Assembly (NCBI GenBank): GCA_963835585.1
Contig: CAWIGF010000001.1
Location: 275,841-339,840, forward strand
Reading direction: 5' to 3'
DNA from: UBA10107 sp963835585
Lineage (GTDB): Archaea; Nanobdellota; Nanobdellia; Woesearchaeales; UBA10107
Length of the DNA: 64,000 nucleotides
Shown: piece after piece, positions 1 to 7,652 of the stretch
Layout of the letters: each line of letters opens with the position of its first letter
Position numbering within the stretch: position 1 is the stretch's first letter
Program-made: the position numbers and the translations under genes
Notes under the pieces: model-generated
What the model saw: the letters and a program-made list of their open reading frames with translations, nothing else
The model's database searches: none
Told to the model about the DNA's origin: nothing

Positions 1-928
1 AAGAATAAATTGTACCATTATCAGCAACATATTCGTAATTACCACCAGAATTTACTGCTATTTTCATTGCAGAAAAAAACGGCGGATTTCTGAGAGCGGT
101 ATAGTTGAATGTAGAAGGAGGTGTAAATAACGCAACTTCATATTTCCCTTTGTCCAATCCAAATACACTACTACTTCCGGATGCAACCGAGACTATAGGT
201 GAAGAAAATAGTTGTGTTGAAAACCCATTTGTCGTTCCCTCAGGGCCTACACGAGGTACTGGTGTAAATGTTGGCGTAAATGTAGATGTTGGCGAATTTG
301 TATTGGTCGGAGTGTTTGTTTCCGTAGGTGTTGGCGAATTTGTTGATGTGTTTGTTGGTGTTGATGTGTTCGTGGAAGTTGGCGTGTAAGTGAAAGTCAG
401 TGAATTGGTAGGCGTTTCTGTGTTAGTTGATGTACTCGTTGGGGTGGACGTATTTGTACCAGTGAATGTTAGTGTGTTCGTTGGCGTATTTACTGGTGTT
501 AGTGTGTTTGTACCAGTGGATGTGCTTGACGGCGTTGGAGTGTAAGGAACTGTAGTTAATGTGCTGGTCGGAGTGAAAGATGAGGTGTTCGTTGGAGTGT
601 TTACAGGTGTTAGTGTGTCAGTATCAGTGAATGTTCCGGTATTTGATGGTGTTGGAGTGTAAGGAACCGTAGTCAATGTGCTGGTCGGAGTGAAAGATGA
701 GGTGTTTGTTGGAGTGTAAGGAACTGCTGACGTATTCGTTGGAGTGGCTGTATCCGTGTCAGTAAGCGTTATTGTACTTGTGTATACAGGTGTTGAAGTT
801 TTTCCAATTGATGGTGGTGGCAAGGGCCCTGTAATAAACTGCCTTGAGCAGCCGCCAATAATGGCTTCCAGGCCAAGTCCGAGAATAATTCCACCTATTT
901 GTATTTTCTTCCTAATGTTCATTTTCAT
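1..928 (-). CDS. Thr/Pro-repeat lipoprotein, C-terminus beyond window
   Basis: Reading the minus strand from ATG at 928 gives an open frame that runs off the left edge (309 codons visible). The N-terminus is a short basic stretch, then a hydrophobic segment ending in IIGGC, which fits a lipobox with lipidated Cys near residue 26. Next comes about 150 residues of low-complexity TPTNTS/TPTSTST-type sequence rich in Thr, Pro, Ser and Asn, likely an extended, possibly O-glycosylated stalk. The last visible 80 residues are more ordered (GKYEVALFTPP) and may begin a globular domain. An AT-rich TATA element at 951-958 sits at leaderless distance from this ATG. The opposite-strand Val/Gly-repeat frame is an antisense artefact. 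Function unknown; a surface-anchored stalk protein is inferred. Confidence 0.75.
   Translation of the reverse strand, partial: MKMNIRKKIQIGGIILGLGLEAIIGGCSRQFITGPLPPPSIGKTSTPVYTSTITLTDTDTATPTNTSAVPYTPTNTSSFTPTSTLTTVPYTPTPSNTGTFTDTDTLTPVNTPTNTSSFTPTSTLTTVPYTPTPSSTSTGTNTLTPVNTPTNTLTFTGTNTSTPTSTSTNTETPTNSLTFTYTPTSTNTSTPTNTSTNSPTPTETNTPTNTNSPTSTFTPTFTPVPRVGPEGTTNGFSTQLFSSPIVSVASGSSSVFGLDKGKYEVALFTPPSTFNYTALRNPPFFSAMKIAVNSGGNYEYVADNGTIYS
534..717. repeat. 67-bp direct repeat pair in the stalk region
   Basis: Bases 534-600 and 651-717 are 67-nt near-identical copies differing at three positions. They lie in frame within the Thr/Pro stalk of the lipoprotein gene and encode the same peptide twice (around NTSSFTPTSTLTTVPYTPTP). 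This points to recent internal duplication, so stalk length may vary between strains. Confidence 0.8.
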
Positions 929-1124
929 CACTTATTAGTAATAACATAGTATATAAATCTTTCTTTTTTAGTCGAATCGGGGTTTGCATATATATTAGTA
1001 TTTAGTAAAGGAATATTTTAAAATTATTATATAAAAGGGAATTGTTGAAAAAAAAACATAAAACAAATGTTTAAATATAAACAAAAATAAGAAAAAAACA
1101 ATAAAAGGAGTTAAAAAGGCGTTT
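929..1124. promoter_or_regulatory. Divergent promoter region
   Basis: This AT-rich spacer separates the minus-strand lipoprotein from the plus-strand gene at 1125. A minus-strand TATA-like element lies at 951-958, about 23 nt from the lipoprotein ATG, consistent with a leaderless mRNA. A plus-strand TATA-like element (TTTAAATATA) lies at 1070-1079. A purine-rich AAAGGAG is at 1104-1110, 14 nt before the ATG at 1125, longer than usual spacing. Positions are read by eye. Confidence 0.5.
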
Positions 1125-1358
1125 ATGACACAACAGAAATCAAACACAGCGTTTCTTGTGTTTCTCGTCATTGCATTGGTCCTGAGCATACTTTTCACGT
1201 GGAAGGCACTTGAGGCTAAAAACCCAGTTGAGCAAAGCGCTCAGGGAAACAGCCAGGCATCGACAAACAATCTTCAGTATCAGCAAACGCCTCTGCAAAC
1301 CATCGGTCAGGTTGGAATCAACCTAGTGAAACCGGCGCAAACAAAAGGGGCACAATAA
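1125..1358 (+). CDS. Small single-pass membrane protein
   Basis: 77 aa. Residues 10-28 form one hydrophobic helix after a short polar N-terminus (MTQQKSNTA). The rest is a Gln/Asn/Ser-rich external tail with no cysteines or recognisable domain. The stop overlaps the next ATG by one base (TAATG at 1356-1360), so the two genes are probably co-transcribed and translationally coupled. Unrecognised family; a minor pilin-like or anchor subunit accompanying the next protein is possible but not shown. Confidence 0.65.
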   Translation: MTQQKSNTAFLVFLVIALVLSILFTWKALEAKNPVEQSAQGNSQASTNNLQYQQTPLQTIGQVGINLVKPAQTKGAQ

Positions 1359-1996
1359 TGGCGGACATTTCTAACAAGATGCTTGGCATCATAGTAGGTA
1401 TTGCTCTTGTGATATCGATAATAGGATTATACACTGTATCGAGTAATTTCGGCTCGATAACCGGGTTCGGAACCACGGGAACTGCACAGATCAACATCAC
1501 GCAGTCAGCGCAATTGAATGTTACTCAATCTCTAATGGATTTCGGGAACGGAACCGTCGCTCAGGGATTTTCCGGCAGCGTAGGTGGTTGCCCTGGTTGT
1601 TGCGTGATGTCATCACTTGATGGGTCAAGAGATCCAAATAGTTGTTTCACTGCGACATGGGGTTTGAAAGATGCTAGTGACAGTTTCCACATACAGAATG
1701 TTGGGAATGTACAATTGAATGTAACTGTAAACAGTACTTACAACAGTGCGGCTGCTTTCTGGGGCGTAAGCGGTGGAAACTACACATTCAAATGCTTAGG
1801 CAATGTGACGAACTATAATGCTATGGCTTATGTAGGTAACTGGACAACGCCAAACGGTGTAGCGCAAAATTGCTCGTTCTACTTGAACGCAACAACGTAT
1901 CAGAATGAGTTCCTGTTGGCCATAAACATCTCGATTCCACAGGCAGCATCTGGTTTCAAGAACGATACTTGGACATTCACAGGCACTAAGGCTTAG
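1358..1996 (+). CDS. Pilin-like secreted surface protein
   Basis: 212 aa. A short polar N-terminus (MADISNKM) precedes a 20-residue hydrophobic helix at residues 9-29. The ectodomain is Ser/Thr/Asn/Gly-rich with many N-X-S/T sequons (NIT, NVT, NGT, NCS, NISI). A cysteine-dense motif GGCPGCC is near residue 80. The helix-plus-beta-rich-ectodomain layout resembles archaellins and archaeal pilins, but there is no canonical KKGQ cleavage site, so processing is uncertain. It directly follows the small membrane protein at 1125 and is followed by a T-rich sequence at 2004-2013 that could end transcription. Confidence 0.65.
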   Translation: MADISNKMLGIIVGIALVISIIGLYTVSSNFGSITGFGTTGTAQINITQSAQLNVTQSLMDFGNGTVAQGFSGSVGGCPGCCVMSSLDGSRDPNSCFTATWGLKDASDSFHIQNVGNVQLNVTVNSTYNSAAAFWGVSGGNYTFKCLGNVTNYNAMAYVGNWTTPNGVAQNCSFYLNATTYQNEFLLAINISIPQAASGFKNDTWTFTGTKA

Positions 1997-2096
1997 AGCC
2001 TTTCTTTTTTATTTTTAATTTAGAATAAAAAATAGCGTGTAGCCCAAAATCTGGCTTTTCAAAAGATTTATTAAAGTGCTGAGGGAAATGAATATC

Positions 2097-3278
2097 ATGA
2101 AAAAGAGCTGGATAGCACTCATTGTTTTTCAAATTATTCTTATTCAAGGAATTCATGCCATAGGGTTACGAAGCGACAGTTTATTGGTTGATATCAACTA
2201 TGTCCCTGGTTTTGAGGGGACATACGGGTATGATGTCATACCATTGAACTCGAACCCGACCGATGTTCAGGTTTATGTGAGGGATGATCCAAATGACGGC
2301 TACAAAACTCTCCTTGCCAAATATTTCACACTTAGTGATACTTATTTCAAACAAATAAAACCTGGAGACATGCCATATTTCACCGTAACTGTAAAACTAC
2401 CCCCTGGAATAATTGAACCAGGAGGCCACAGGGTAATGGTGGGAGTTAGAGAATTGGCACCGCCAGGTAGCGGAGGATTTTCAACAGTCACATCCATAGA
2501 AGCTATATTTACCATACACGTTCCTTATCAAGGACAGTACTTGAAATATTACTTGAGCGCAGATAATGTAAATGAAAATGAATCAATACCCATCAAACTC
2601 ATCCTTAACAATTTAGGGACAGACAACATAAACAGCTTGTATGCGGACATCGACGTTCTTGACCAAAATAATGCAACAGTCGCTTCGACGACAACAGAAT
2701 CCATTACCTTGGCAACACAGGAAAGCACAACATTGCTCGCCCAAATTCCCCCGTTTAAAGTCCATCCAGGAAACTATGTCATAAGAGGAACTATCCATTA
2801 TGATGGGAAAGAGGAAATAGCGTACAACACATTCAAAGTAGGAAATCTAAATTTTGACATAATCAACGAAACTAATGAGATATATACAGGGAGCATTGAT
2901 CCTATTTTTGTTACAGTAGCAAGCCAGTGGGCAAATATAATAAATAATGTGTACGCAGATATAAAAATAGGAAACGACACACCTGTGCAAACACTTTCAG
3001 AAACCGTAAACGGATTTGATACCCAGACACTTACTGCTTATTTCGATGCCACAAACGAGACAAAGGGCATAAAACCTATGTCAATCACACTGCATTACCA
3101 AGACAAAACAACTACCAAGGATACGCAGATAATGGTCCTTGAACAAGGCATCACAGAATTTGCCAAGAATATGTCCACGACGAGCATCATATTCATCTTT
3201 GTAATACTCACCGTAATAATAATAAACATAACATTATTCATATTGTTGATAAAGAAAAAGGATGAAAAAGAAATCTAA
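2097..3278 (+). CDS. Membrane-anchored surface protein with Ig-like/CARDB-type repeats
   Basis: About 393 aa from ATG 2097, chosen because GAGGGA at 2081-2086 is 10 nt upstream and a signal peptide starts there (MKKSWIALIVFQ, cleavage likely after IHA). GTG 2076 or ATG 2088 would only add polar residues. The ectodomain looks like several beta-sandwich repeats of the CARDB/NEW3 kind, for example LILNNLGTDNINSLYADIDV and PIFVTVASQWANIINNVYAD. A C-terminal transmembrane helix (about residues 365-387) ends in KKKDEKEI, placing the protein outside the membrane. The end overlaps the next gene by 17 nt. Role in surface structure or secretion is inferred only. Confidence 0.7.
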   Translation: MKKSWIALIVFQIILIQGIHAIGLRSDSLLVDINYVPGFEGTYGYDVIPLNSNPTDVQVYVRDDPNDGYKTLLAKYFTLSDTYFKQIKPGDMPYFTVTVKLPPGIIEPGGHRVMVGVRELAPPGSGGFSTVTSIEAIFTIHVPYQGQYLKYYLSADNVNENESIPIKLILNNLGTDNINSLYADIDVLDQNNATVASTTTESITLATQESTTLLAQIPPFKVHPGNYVIRGTIHYDGKEEIAYNTFKVGNLNFDIINETNEIYTGSIDPIFVTVASQWANIINNVYADIKIGNDTPVQTLSETVNGFDTQTLTAYFDATNETKGIKPMSITLHYQDKTTTKDTQIMVLEQGITEFAKNMSTTSIIFIFVILTVIIINITLFILLIKKKDEKEI

Positions 3279-3699
3279 AGCTGGAAAGATTCTGAAATAC
3301 GCCGCATTCGTGATTGCGGTCATCGTAATAATCATAGTGCTCGCTCGCGTAGGATATATCACATACCAGGAGTCAAAAATCTATGCCGGCAGAGATATCA
3401 ATGCTACATTCAGCATAGGCAATAAAGTTGGTTTGTCAGCTGATGGAGACCGCCTTAATTTCGGAATGGTTTATCCAGGGGGAGACTCAACAAAAGAGAT
3501 TGTTCTCACCAATGAGTATAAAGAACCGTTGAAGGTAGAGATTGAGTATTTCGGAAGCATTACACAAGTCCTCAAACCAGTGGCGCCGTTCTACATCGAT
3601 CCAAATACAGAGAAAAAAATTGATTTGACAGCGTATGCCATCAGCAACAAATATTCCACGTATAACGGAACAGTGCGAATACTTTACATCAAGCAATGA
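3262..3699 (+). CDS. Small membrane protein with beta-sandwich ectodomain
   Basis: 145 aa. The Lys-rich N-terminus is followed by a transmembrane helix at residues 12-33 (AAFVIAVIVIIIVLARVGYI). The external domain contains LNFGMVYPGGDSTKEIVLTN, a pattern typical of an ASH/CARDB-like beta sandwich in which the protein describes its own contact strand. It overlaps the preceding gene by 17 nt and the next by 4 nt (ATGA), so it belongs to a translationally coupled operon. No enzyme motif seen. Confidence 0.7.
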   Translation: MKKKSKAGKILKYAAFVIAVIVIIIVLARVGYITYQESKIYAGRDINATFSIGNKVGLSADGDRLNFGMVYPGGDSTKEIVLTNEYKEPLKVEIEYFGSITQVLKPVAPFYIDPNTEKKIDLTAYAISNKYSTYNGTVRILYIKQ

Positions 3700-4385
3700 G
3701 AATAAAAGAACCAAAAAAAATAATTGCACTTTTCTTCATCGTTTACATCGTGTTTGCGACAACGACCGTTGTCAAGGATATAATGGAAAGAACGAGCGAG
3801 CCACAAAAGGAAATAACTGGTCTGGCGTCAAATGGAGTGGTTTCAATCAATCTTATCCAGGTTTGCAACATACAACTTCAGGAAGGATATAATTTCATAT
3901 CGCTGTGCGCAAATACTAGCAACATGTCAATCTTGAAAATTCTCGAACCATTGCAAGGGCAGTATGAATTCGTATTGCGATGGAACGCCGCCTCACAGGA
4001 CTTTGATGCGTTTAGCCCACAGGCAGCATCAAATAGTTTCACAGAATTTGAATCGAACCAAAGCTATTTTATCTACATGGATCAGTCAGATACTCTTGAT
4101 GTATCAGGAACGGAATTTGGAGATATGAACATAAGTCTTATTCAGCAATTCAATTCTCCATCATATCCTTATCAGTTCACCGCAAACGTAAGCAAATACA
4201 TCACGCCAATACAAAATTATGTCTCGTTCGTGCTTGCATGGAATGTGAGCGGACAGAACTTCATAACATACAGCCCGCAGGCCGCACAACAGGAGTTCGA
4301 TACGATAGACAAAGGAGAAGGGCAAATGATATACATAACATCACCAAGCGCAGTGCTTTCATATCAAAAGAGTGCATTGCAATGA
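3696..4385 (+). CDS. Secreted protein with a two-fold internal repeat
   Basis: 229 aa with an N-terminal membrane helix (IIALFFIVYIVFATTTVV). The ectodomain contains two copies of a roughly 90-residue unit. The first holds FISLCANTS...FVLRWNAASQDFDAFSPQAA, the second YQFTANVS...FVLAWNVSGQNFITYSPQAA. The repeated W-N-x(3)-Q-x-F-x-x-[FY]-S-P-Q-A signature is striking and I do not recognise its family. Two cysteines lie in the first repeat. It starts within the ATGA overlap of the previous gene and is the fourth member of this surface-protein run. Confidence 0.7.
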   Translation: MRIKEPKKIIALFFIVYIVFATTTVVKDIMERTSEPQKEITGLASNGVVSINLIQVCNIQLQEGYNFISLCANTSNMSILKILEPLQGQYEFVLRWNAASQDFDAFSPQAASNSFTEFESNQSYFIYMDQSDTLDVSGTEFGDMNISLIQQFNSPSYPYQFTANVSKYITPIQNYVSFVLAWNVSGQNFITYSPQAAQQEFDTIDKGEGQMIYITSPSAVLSYQKSALQ

Positions 4386-4422
4386 TAAGGTATATAATAA
4401 ACAAAAAAGGATGTAAATAAAA

Positions 4423-5997
4423 ATGGAGAAAAAGACAATCTGTGCAATTTCGATATTATTCATCATAATTCTTATAGGCACGCACGCACTGAATCTTGGA
4501 ACTGTTAAGGGATATGCACTTAACATTAGTGGAGGAATATTGCCTGGCTCGAGCGTCTCGCTTTCTGTCGTCGGATGCACAGGAACAGGATGCACCGCAT
4601 CGGGAACAACTGATGCGAACGGGTTTTACATAAGGTCCAATCTGAATTTAATCCCAGGAAATACAATATTAGGAACAGCTACCAATGGTAATGCGTTTGG
4701 GTCTGCTTCAACGACAGCTACGGGAACGGGTAGCACTGGTGTTGGAACGCTCAACATAACTCTTTGCGCTCCGCCCCAGCAACCTGCACTAAATAATGTC
4801 TCGGATACTCATAATAATTCATTAATCACGATGTCATGGACCACATACAAGGCAGGATCGCAATACGATGAGTTCGTGTTTGACAGCCAAACATCAAATA
4901 CAACAGCATTGTCACCTCAAACCCAGAAAAACGTTTCCTACCAATACCATACTTGGCAAGTGAGAACATGCAACACGCTCTGCTGCTCAAGTTATTCAAC
5001 TGACACTTTCAATGTCTATAACAATCCACCTCCGCCACCTACTTTGACAATCCAGGGAAGTACAACAGATACTACCATTTCATTCTCATGGGCGAACTAC
5101 TCAGACCCGCAAAATGAAGCAACAAATAATGACTTTGATTCTGCTACTGATGACAGCTTCGGAACTACCGTCTTCACAGATTTAAACGCGAATGCTCCTG
5201 AAACAGTCAGCAATCTCACTACATTCACGCTATATTATTGGAGAGTGCGAACATGCGATGACAAGGGATCTTGCAGCAGCTATGCAAACAGCTCTTTCTT
5301 CGTATACGAGAGTATATGTACGGGAAATAATACGATTTTCGTAAATAATACCGTATACAATAACACAATCATATATAATAATACGGTCATAGAGAATAAT
5401 ACAGTAGTGAATAATACGATTTTCGTAAATAATACCATAACCACCATAATAGGAGGGAGGGGAAGAACAGAATACGTAACTATCAACAACACACAAATAT
5501 GCTTGCCGAACTGGCAATGCACCATATGGAACTCCTGCATGAATGGTTTAAGCACACGAACATGCACTGATGCCAACAACTGTGCATCACCATATCCACA
5601 AACATTCGAATCATGTTCAAACGGAATTTCTCCACCACCTAGTCAGTCAGCTAGCCCACAAGAAATTTCTCAATCCCAAGTAAATGAAACTCCCTCAGGC
5701 CCTGGTCTGATTACTACGACAAGAAGCATATTTGAGAGAATAACAATAATACCTTGGATATTGTTAGCGATTATATTGCTTTTGCTTGGATACATCTATT
5801 ACCAGAACAGCACATATGTTTCACGTGAGAAGAAAGTCGACAAATCACTTAGTGATTATATCAGGGTGGCGCAGGATAATGGTTTCTCTGATGAACAAAT
5901 ACAGACAAAACTAACGAATGCAGGATTTGCAAGAGAAGAAATCGACTTCGTATTCAAAAAAAGAAAATCAAAGAATTCCGTACCAAATAAACAATAA
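4423..5997 (+). CDS. Multidomain adhesin-like membrane protein
   Basis: 524 aa. Signal peptide at residues 1-22; then a carboxypeptidase-regulatory-like beta domain (VKGYALNISGGILPGSSVSL...DANGFY) and two fibronectin III-like segments with the WRVRTC core. Residues about 300-345 are a repeat of NNT-type units (NNTIFVNNTVYNNTIIYNN and so on), each an N-glycosylation sequon. A thrombospondin-1-like Cys/Trp segment follows (NWQCTIWNSC...TRTC). A transmembrane helix lies near residues 440-462, and a cytoplasmic helical tail (SDYIRVAQDNGFSDEQIQ) resembles short UBA-like archaeal C-terminal domains. The architecture suggests adhesion or contact. Its 3' end overlaps the convergent gene by 30 bp. Confidence 0.75.
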   Translation: MEKKTICAISILFIIILIGTHALNLGTVKGYALNISGGILPGSSVSLSVVGCTGTGCTASGTTDANGFYIRSNLNLIPGNTILGTATNGNAFGSASTTATGTGSTGVGTLNITLCAPPQQPALNNVSDTHNNSLITMSWTTYKAGSQYDEFVFDSQTSNTTALSPQTQKNVSYQYHTWQVRTCNTLCCSSYSTDTFNVYNNPPPPPTLTIQGSTTDTTISFSWANYSDPQNEATNNDFDSATDDSFGTTVFTDLNANAPETVSNLTTFTLYYWRVRTCDDKGSCSSYANSSFFVYESICTGNNTIFVNNTVYNNTIIYNNTVIENNTVVNNTIFVNNTITTIIGGRGRTEYVTINNTQICLPNWQCTIWNSCMNGLSTRTCTDANNCASPYPQTFESCSNGISPPPSQSASPQEISQSQVNETPSGPGLITTTRSIFERITIIPWILLAIILLLLGYIYYQNSTYVSREKKVDKSLSDYIRVAQDNGFSDEQIQTKLTNAGFAREEIDFVFKKRKSKNSVPNKQ

Positions 5998-6621
5998 GCG
6001 ATCATATGCCTTGACAAGGTCGTTTCCTTCTCCGGAGATAGTAAGGCAGTTCGCGTCCATCGTAACCATTGGATAAGATGATTCTTCTACTTCAATGACA
6101 ATTGCCTTGTCTTTTTGATTTTCGCACGTGACGATAGGCCGTGTGCTGCAAGCATCGGTACTATTTTCCATGCATCCGGCGACAAGGGTTATGCCATTGA
6201 ACGAGTTTAGGTAGTGTGATACATCGGCGGCTGTGAGTTCTTCGGCGACCAATGTCGCATTCTGCACATGTTCGCTAAAATTGAACGTTATGTACGCCGC
6301 TGTAAGATTGTTAAGCTCGAACAACTTGAAGAACATCCTTGGGTCGCCATTTACAATCACATCCTTGACCTGGCTTGGAGAATACCTGAACTCAGCCGCT
6401 TGTATCGAGCGCGTGTAGCTGTTCTCGATGGACGTGTCCCAGAAATTTCCGTTTTTCGTGAATACAAACCCGTTTGAAGTCTCGGTAACTGTCTTTGGTT
6501 TCATTTCGCTTAAGACAATCAATCCTACAATTACAAAAAATAACGCCATGAAGAATATAACCAAGAAAAACCACATGAGGTTGCTCGATTCTTCCTTTTT
6601 TTTAGATTTCTCCTCGCTCAT
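5968..6621 (-). CDS. Single-pass membrane protein, paralog of its upstream neighbour
   Basis: 217 aa. A Lys/Glu/Ser-rich cytoplasmic N-terminus is followed by a transmembrane helix at residues 15-38 and an external domain with four cysteines (GCMENSTDACSTRPIVTC, and one near residue 192). The C-terminus (CLTISGEGNDLVKAYDRLLFIWYGIL) aligns with the end of the gene just upstream, and both share the [VI]TCEN motif, so these are tandem paralogs of an unrecognised family. It is coupled to that gene by an ATGA overlap at 6618-6621. Confidence 0.7.
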   Translation of the reverse strand: MSEEKSKKKEESSNLMWFFLVIFFMALFFVIVGLIVLSEMKPKTVTETSNGFVFTKNGNFWDTSIENSYTRSIQAAEFRYSPSQVKDVIVNGDPRMFFKLFELNNLTAAYITFNFSEHVQNATLVAEELTAADVSHYLNSFNGITLVAGCMENSTDACSTRPIVTCENQKDKAIVIEVEESSYPMVTMDANCLTISGEGNDLVKAYDRLLFIWYGIL

Positions 6622-7253
6622 ATCACACCATACAAAACATATCTAAGATAATCATCGATCGTGACCATGTCATATTCGCTAGTTGCTGAAATAATTATAC
6701 AATTATTGTTAAAAGTTATAGATGTTTCATTTGAATAATCCATTAAAATTACAGGGACCGCGGCAGACGAATTTTCGCACGTGATAACCGAGAGATTGTA
6801 TAAGGGAGTATTTTGTGTTACTGCCATGTAAACCGGCTTAGTGTTTTTGTATGTATCAACTACCGCATTGGTAAAGTCAAATCTCAGTAAATCCATTACC
6901 TGCAACTGCTCCGTAATATTTTGATTAGGATTGAATGAAAGAATGAATCCTTGTGCATTCCTGATGGCATCAATCACTTCAGGTGAGGCATTTATTGACT
7001 GGACCTGCTGCGGCAGATAGTTGAATGTTATTGTCTTGCCATTAATTGATGTCGTAAATTGTCCATTTGATGGCTTGAATGTGTATTTTCCAAACGAATA
7101 AGTCTGTGATGTGCCTGGGTTGTCCAAAAGTATGCCCGCAACACCACCTACCATGACTACTGTAAGAAAGATGGCAAGATACAGGCCTATTTTGCTCTTT
7201 GGTTCTTTCTTGGATTTTTCCTCGACTTGCTTGAACGACCTGAATTTCTTCAT
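6618..7253 (-). CDS. Single-pass membrane protein, paralog pair
   Basis: 211 aa from ATG 7253 (MKKFRSFKQ); longer upstream starts would run into the tRNA-Thr gene. A cytoplasmic Lys-rich segment precedes a transmembrane helix (LYLAIFLTVVMVGGVAGILL). The ectodomain contains YSFGKYTFKPSNGQFTTSI and ends with CIIISATSEYDMVTIDDYL, matching the adjacent 217-aa protein in its last 50 residues. The NGF/NGQF and TCEN motifs are shared. Function unknown; a membrane-bound sensor or scaffold duplicated in tandem is possible. Confidence 0.7.
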   Translation of the reverse strand: MKKFRSFKQVEEKSKKEPKSKIGLYLAIFLTVVMVGGVAGILLDNPGTSQTYSFGKYTFKPSNGQFTTSINGKTITFNYLPQQVQSINASPEVIDAIRNAQGFILSFNPNQNITEQLQVMDLLRFDFTNAVVDTYKNTKPVYMAVTQNTPLYNLSVITCENSSAAVPVILMDYSNETSITFNNNCIIISATSEYDMVTIDDYLRYVLYGVI

Positions 7254-7304
7254 GATAAGAAAGACAATTGAGTCATTTATAAACTTTATTGGAAATTGAC
7301 TATA

Positions 7305-7389
7305 AGCCCTCGGTGGGAGTTGCACCCACGACCTGCTGCTTTTTCAAGAGATACGAAGCAGCCGCTATAACTAACTAAGCCACGAGGGC
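7305..7389 (-). tRNA. tRNA-Thr (CGT) with 11-nt intron
   Basis: The minus strand folds as a tRNA: acceptor stem 7383-7389 with 7306-7312, D arm, anticodon stem GCTGC/GCAGC, T stem GTGGG/CCCAC, and discriminator U at 7305. The anticodon loop region is 18 nt. Removing 11 nt at 7341-7351, the canonical position 37/38, leaves loop TTCGTAA with anticodon CGU. G1-C72, C2-G71 and U73 fit archaeal threonine identity. No 3' CCA is encoded. Confidence 0.88.
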
Positions 7390-7422
7390 GATTGCTTAAA
7401 GAACTAACGAATGGCCTGTTAT

Positions 7423-7578
7423 TTAAAGCTTTTCCAACAATTCTTTCTTGGTCCTGAATTTCTTTTGACATTCAAAACAGACATAGTACTTTTTGCCTTT
7501 TTTGTCCTTGACGACTGTTCCGACTAATTTCTTGAGAAAAGTTTCCTGTATTTGCTTCCCGCATATCCCACATTTCAT
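7423..7578 (-). CDS. 51-aa C4 zinc-ribbon protein
   Basis: A short open frame beginning ATGAAATGTGGG at 7578. The protein has CGIC at residues 3-6 and CFEC at residues 34-37, a clear pair of CxxC knuckles 27 residues apart, in a Lys-rich background ending in KKFRTKKELLEKL. This fits a small treble-clef or zinc-ribbon nucleic-acid-binding protein, common in archaea, whose target is unknown. It lies between tRNA-Thr and the divergent RLI gene. Confidence 0.75.
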   Translation of the reverse strand: MKCGICGKQIQETFLKKLVGTVVKDKKGKKYYVCFECQKKFRTKKELLEKL

Positions 7579-7652
7579 GAACAAATAGCCGTATCTTTTC
7601 TTATTTAAGTGTTGCCATAATCTTTATTAATGAATCAGGAGTAATAAGCACT

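Noticed and set aside
105..389. Plus-strand Val/Gly repeat reading frame
   Set aside because: It is antisense to the Thr/Pro stalk of the minus-strand lipoprotein, whose lipobox and signal segment are real protein features.
5230..5579. Minus-strand Ile/Val/Tyr-rich frames
   Set aside because: They are reverse reading of the NNT repeat of the adhesin gene on the plus strand and have no start context.
7254..7325. Upstream extension of the 211-aa membrane protein
   Set aside because: It would cross the 3' end of tRNA-Thr; the Lys-rich cytoplasmic segment starts at ATG 7253.
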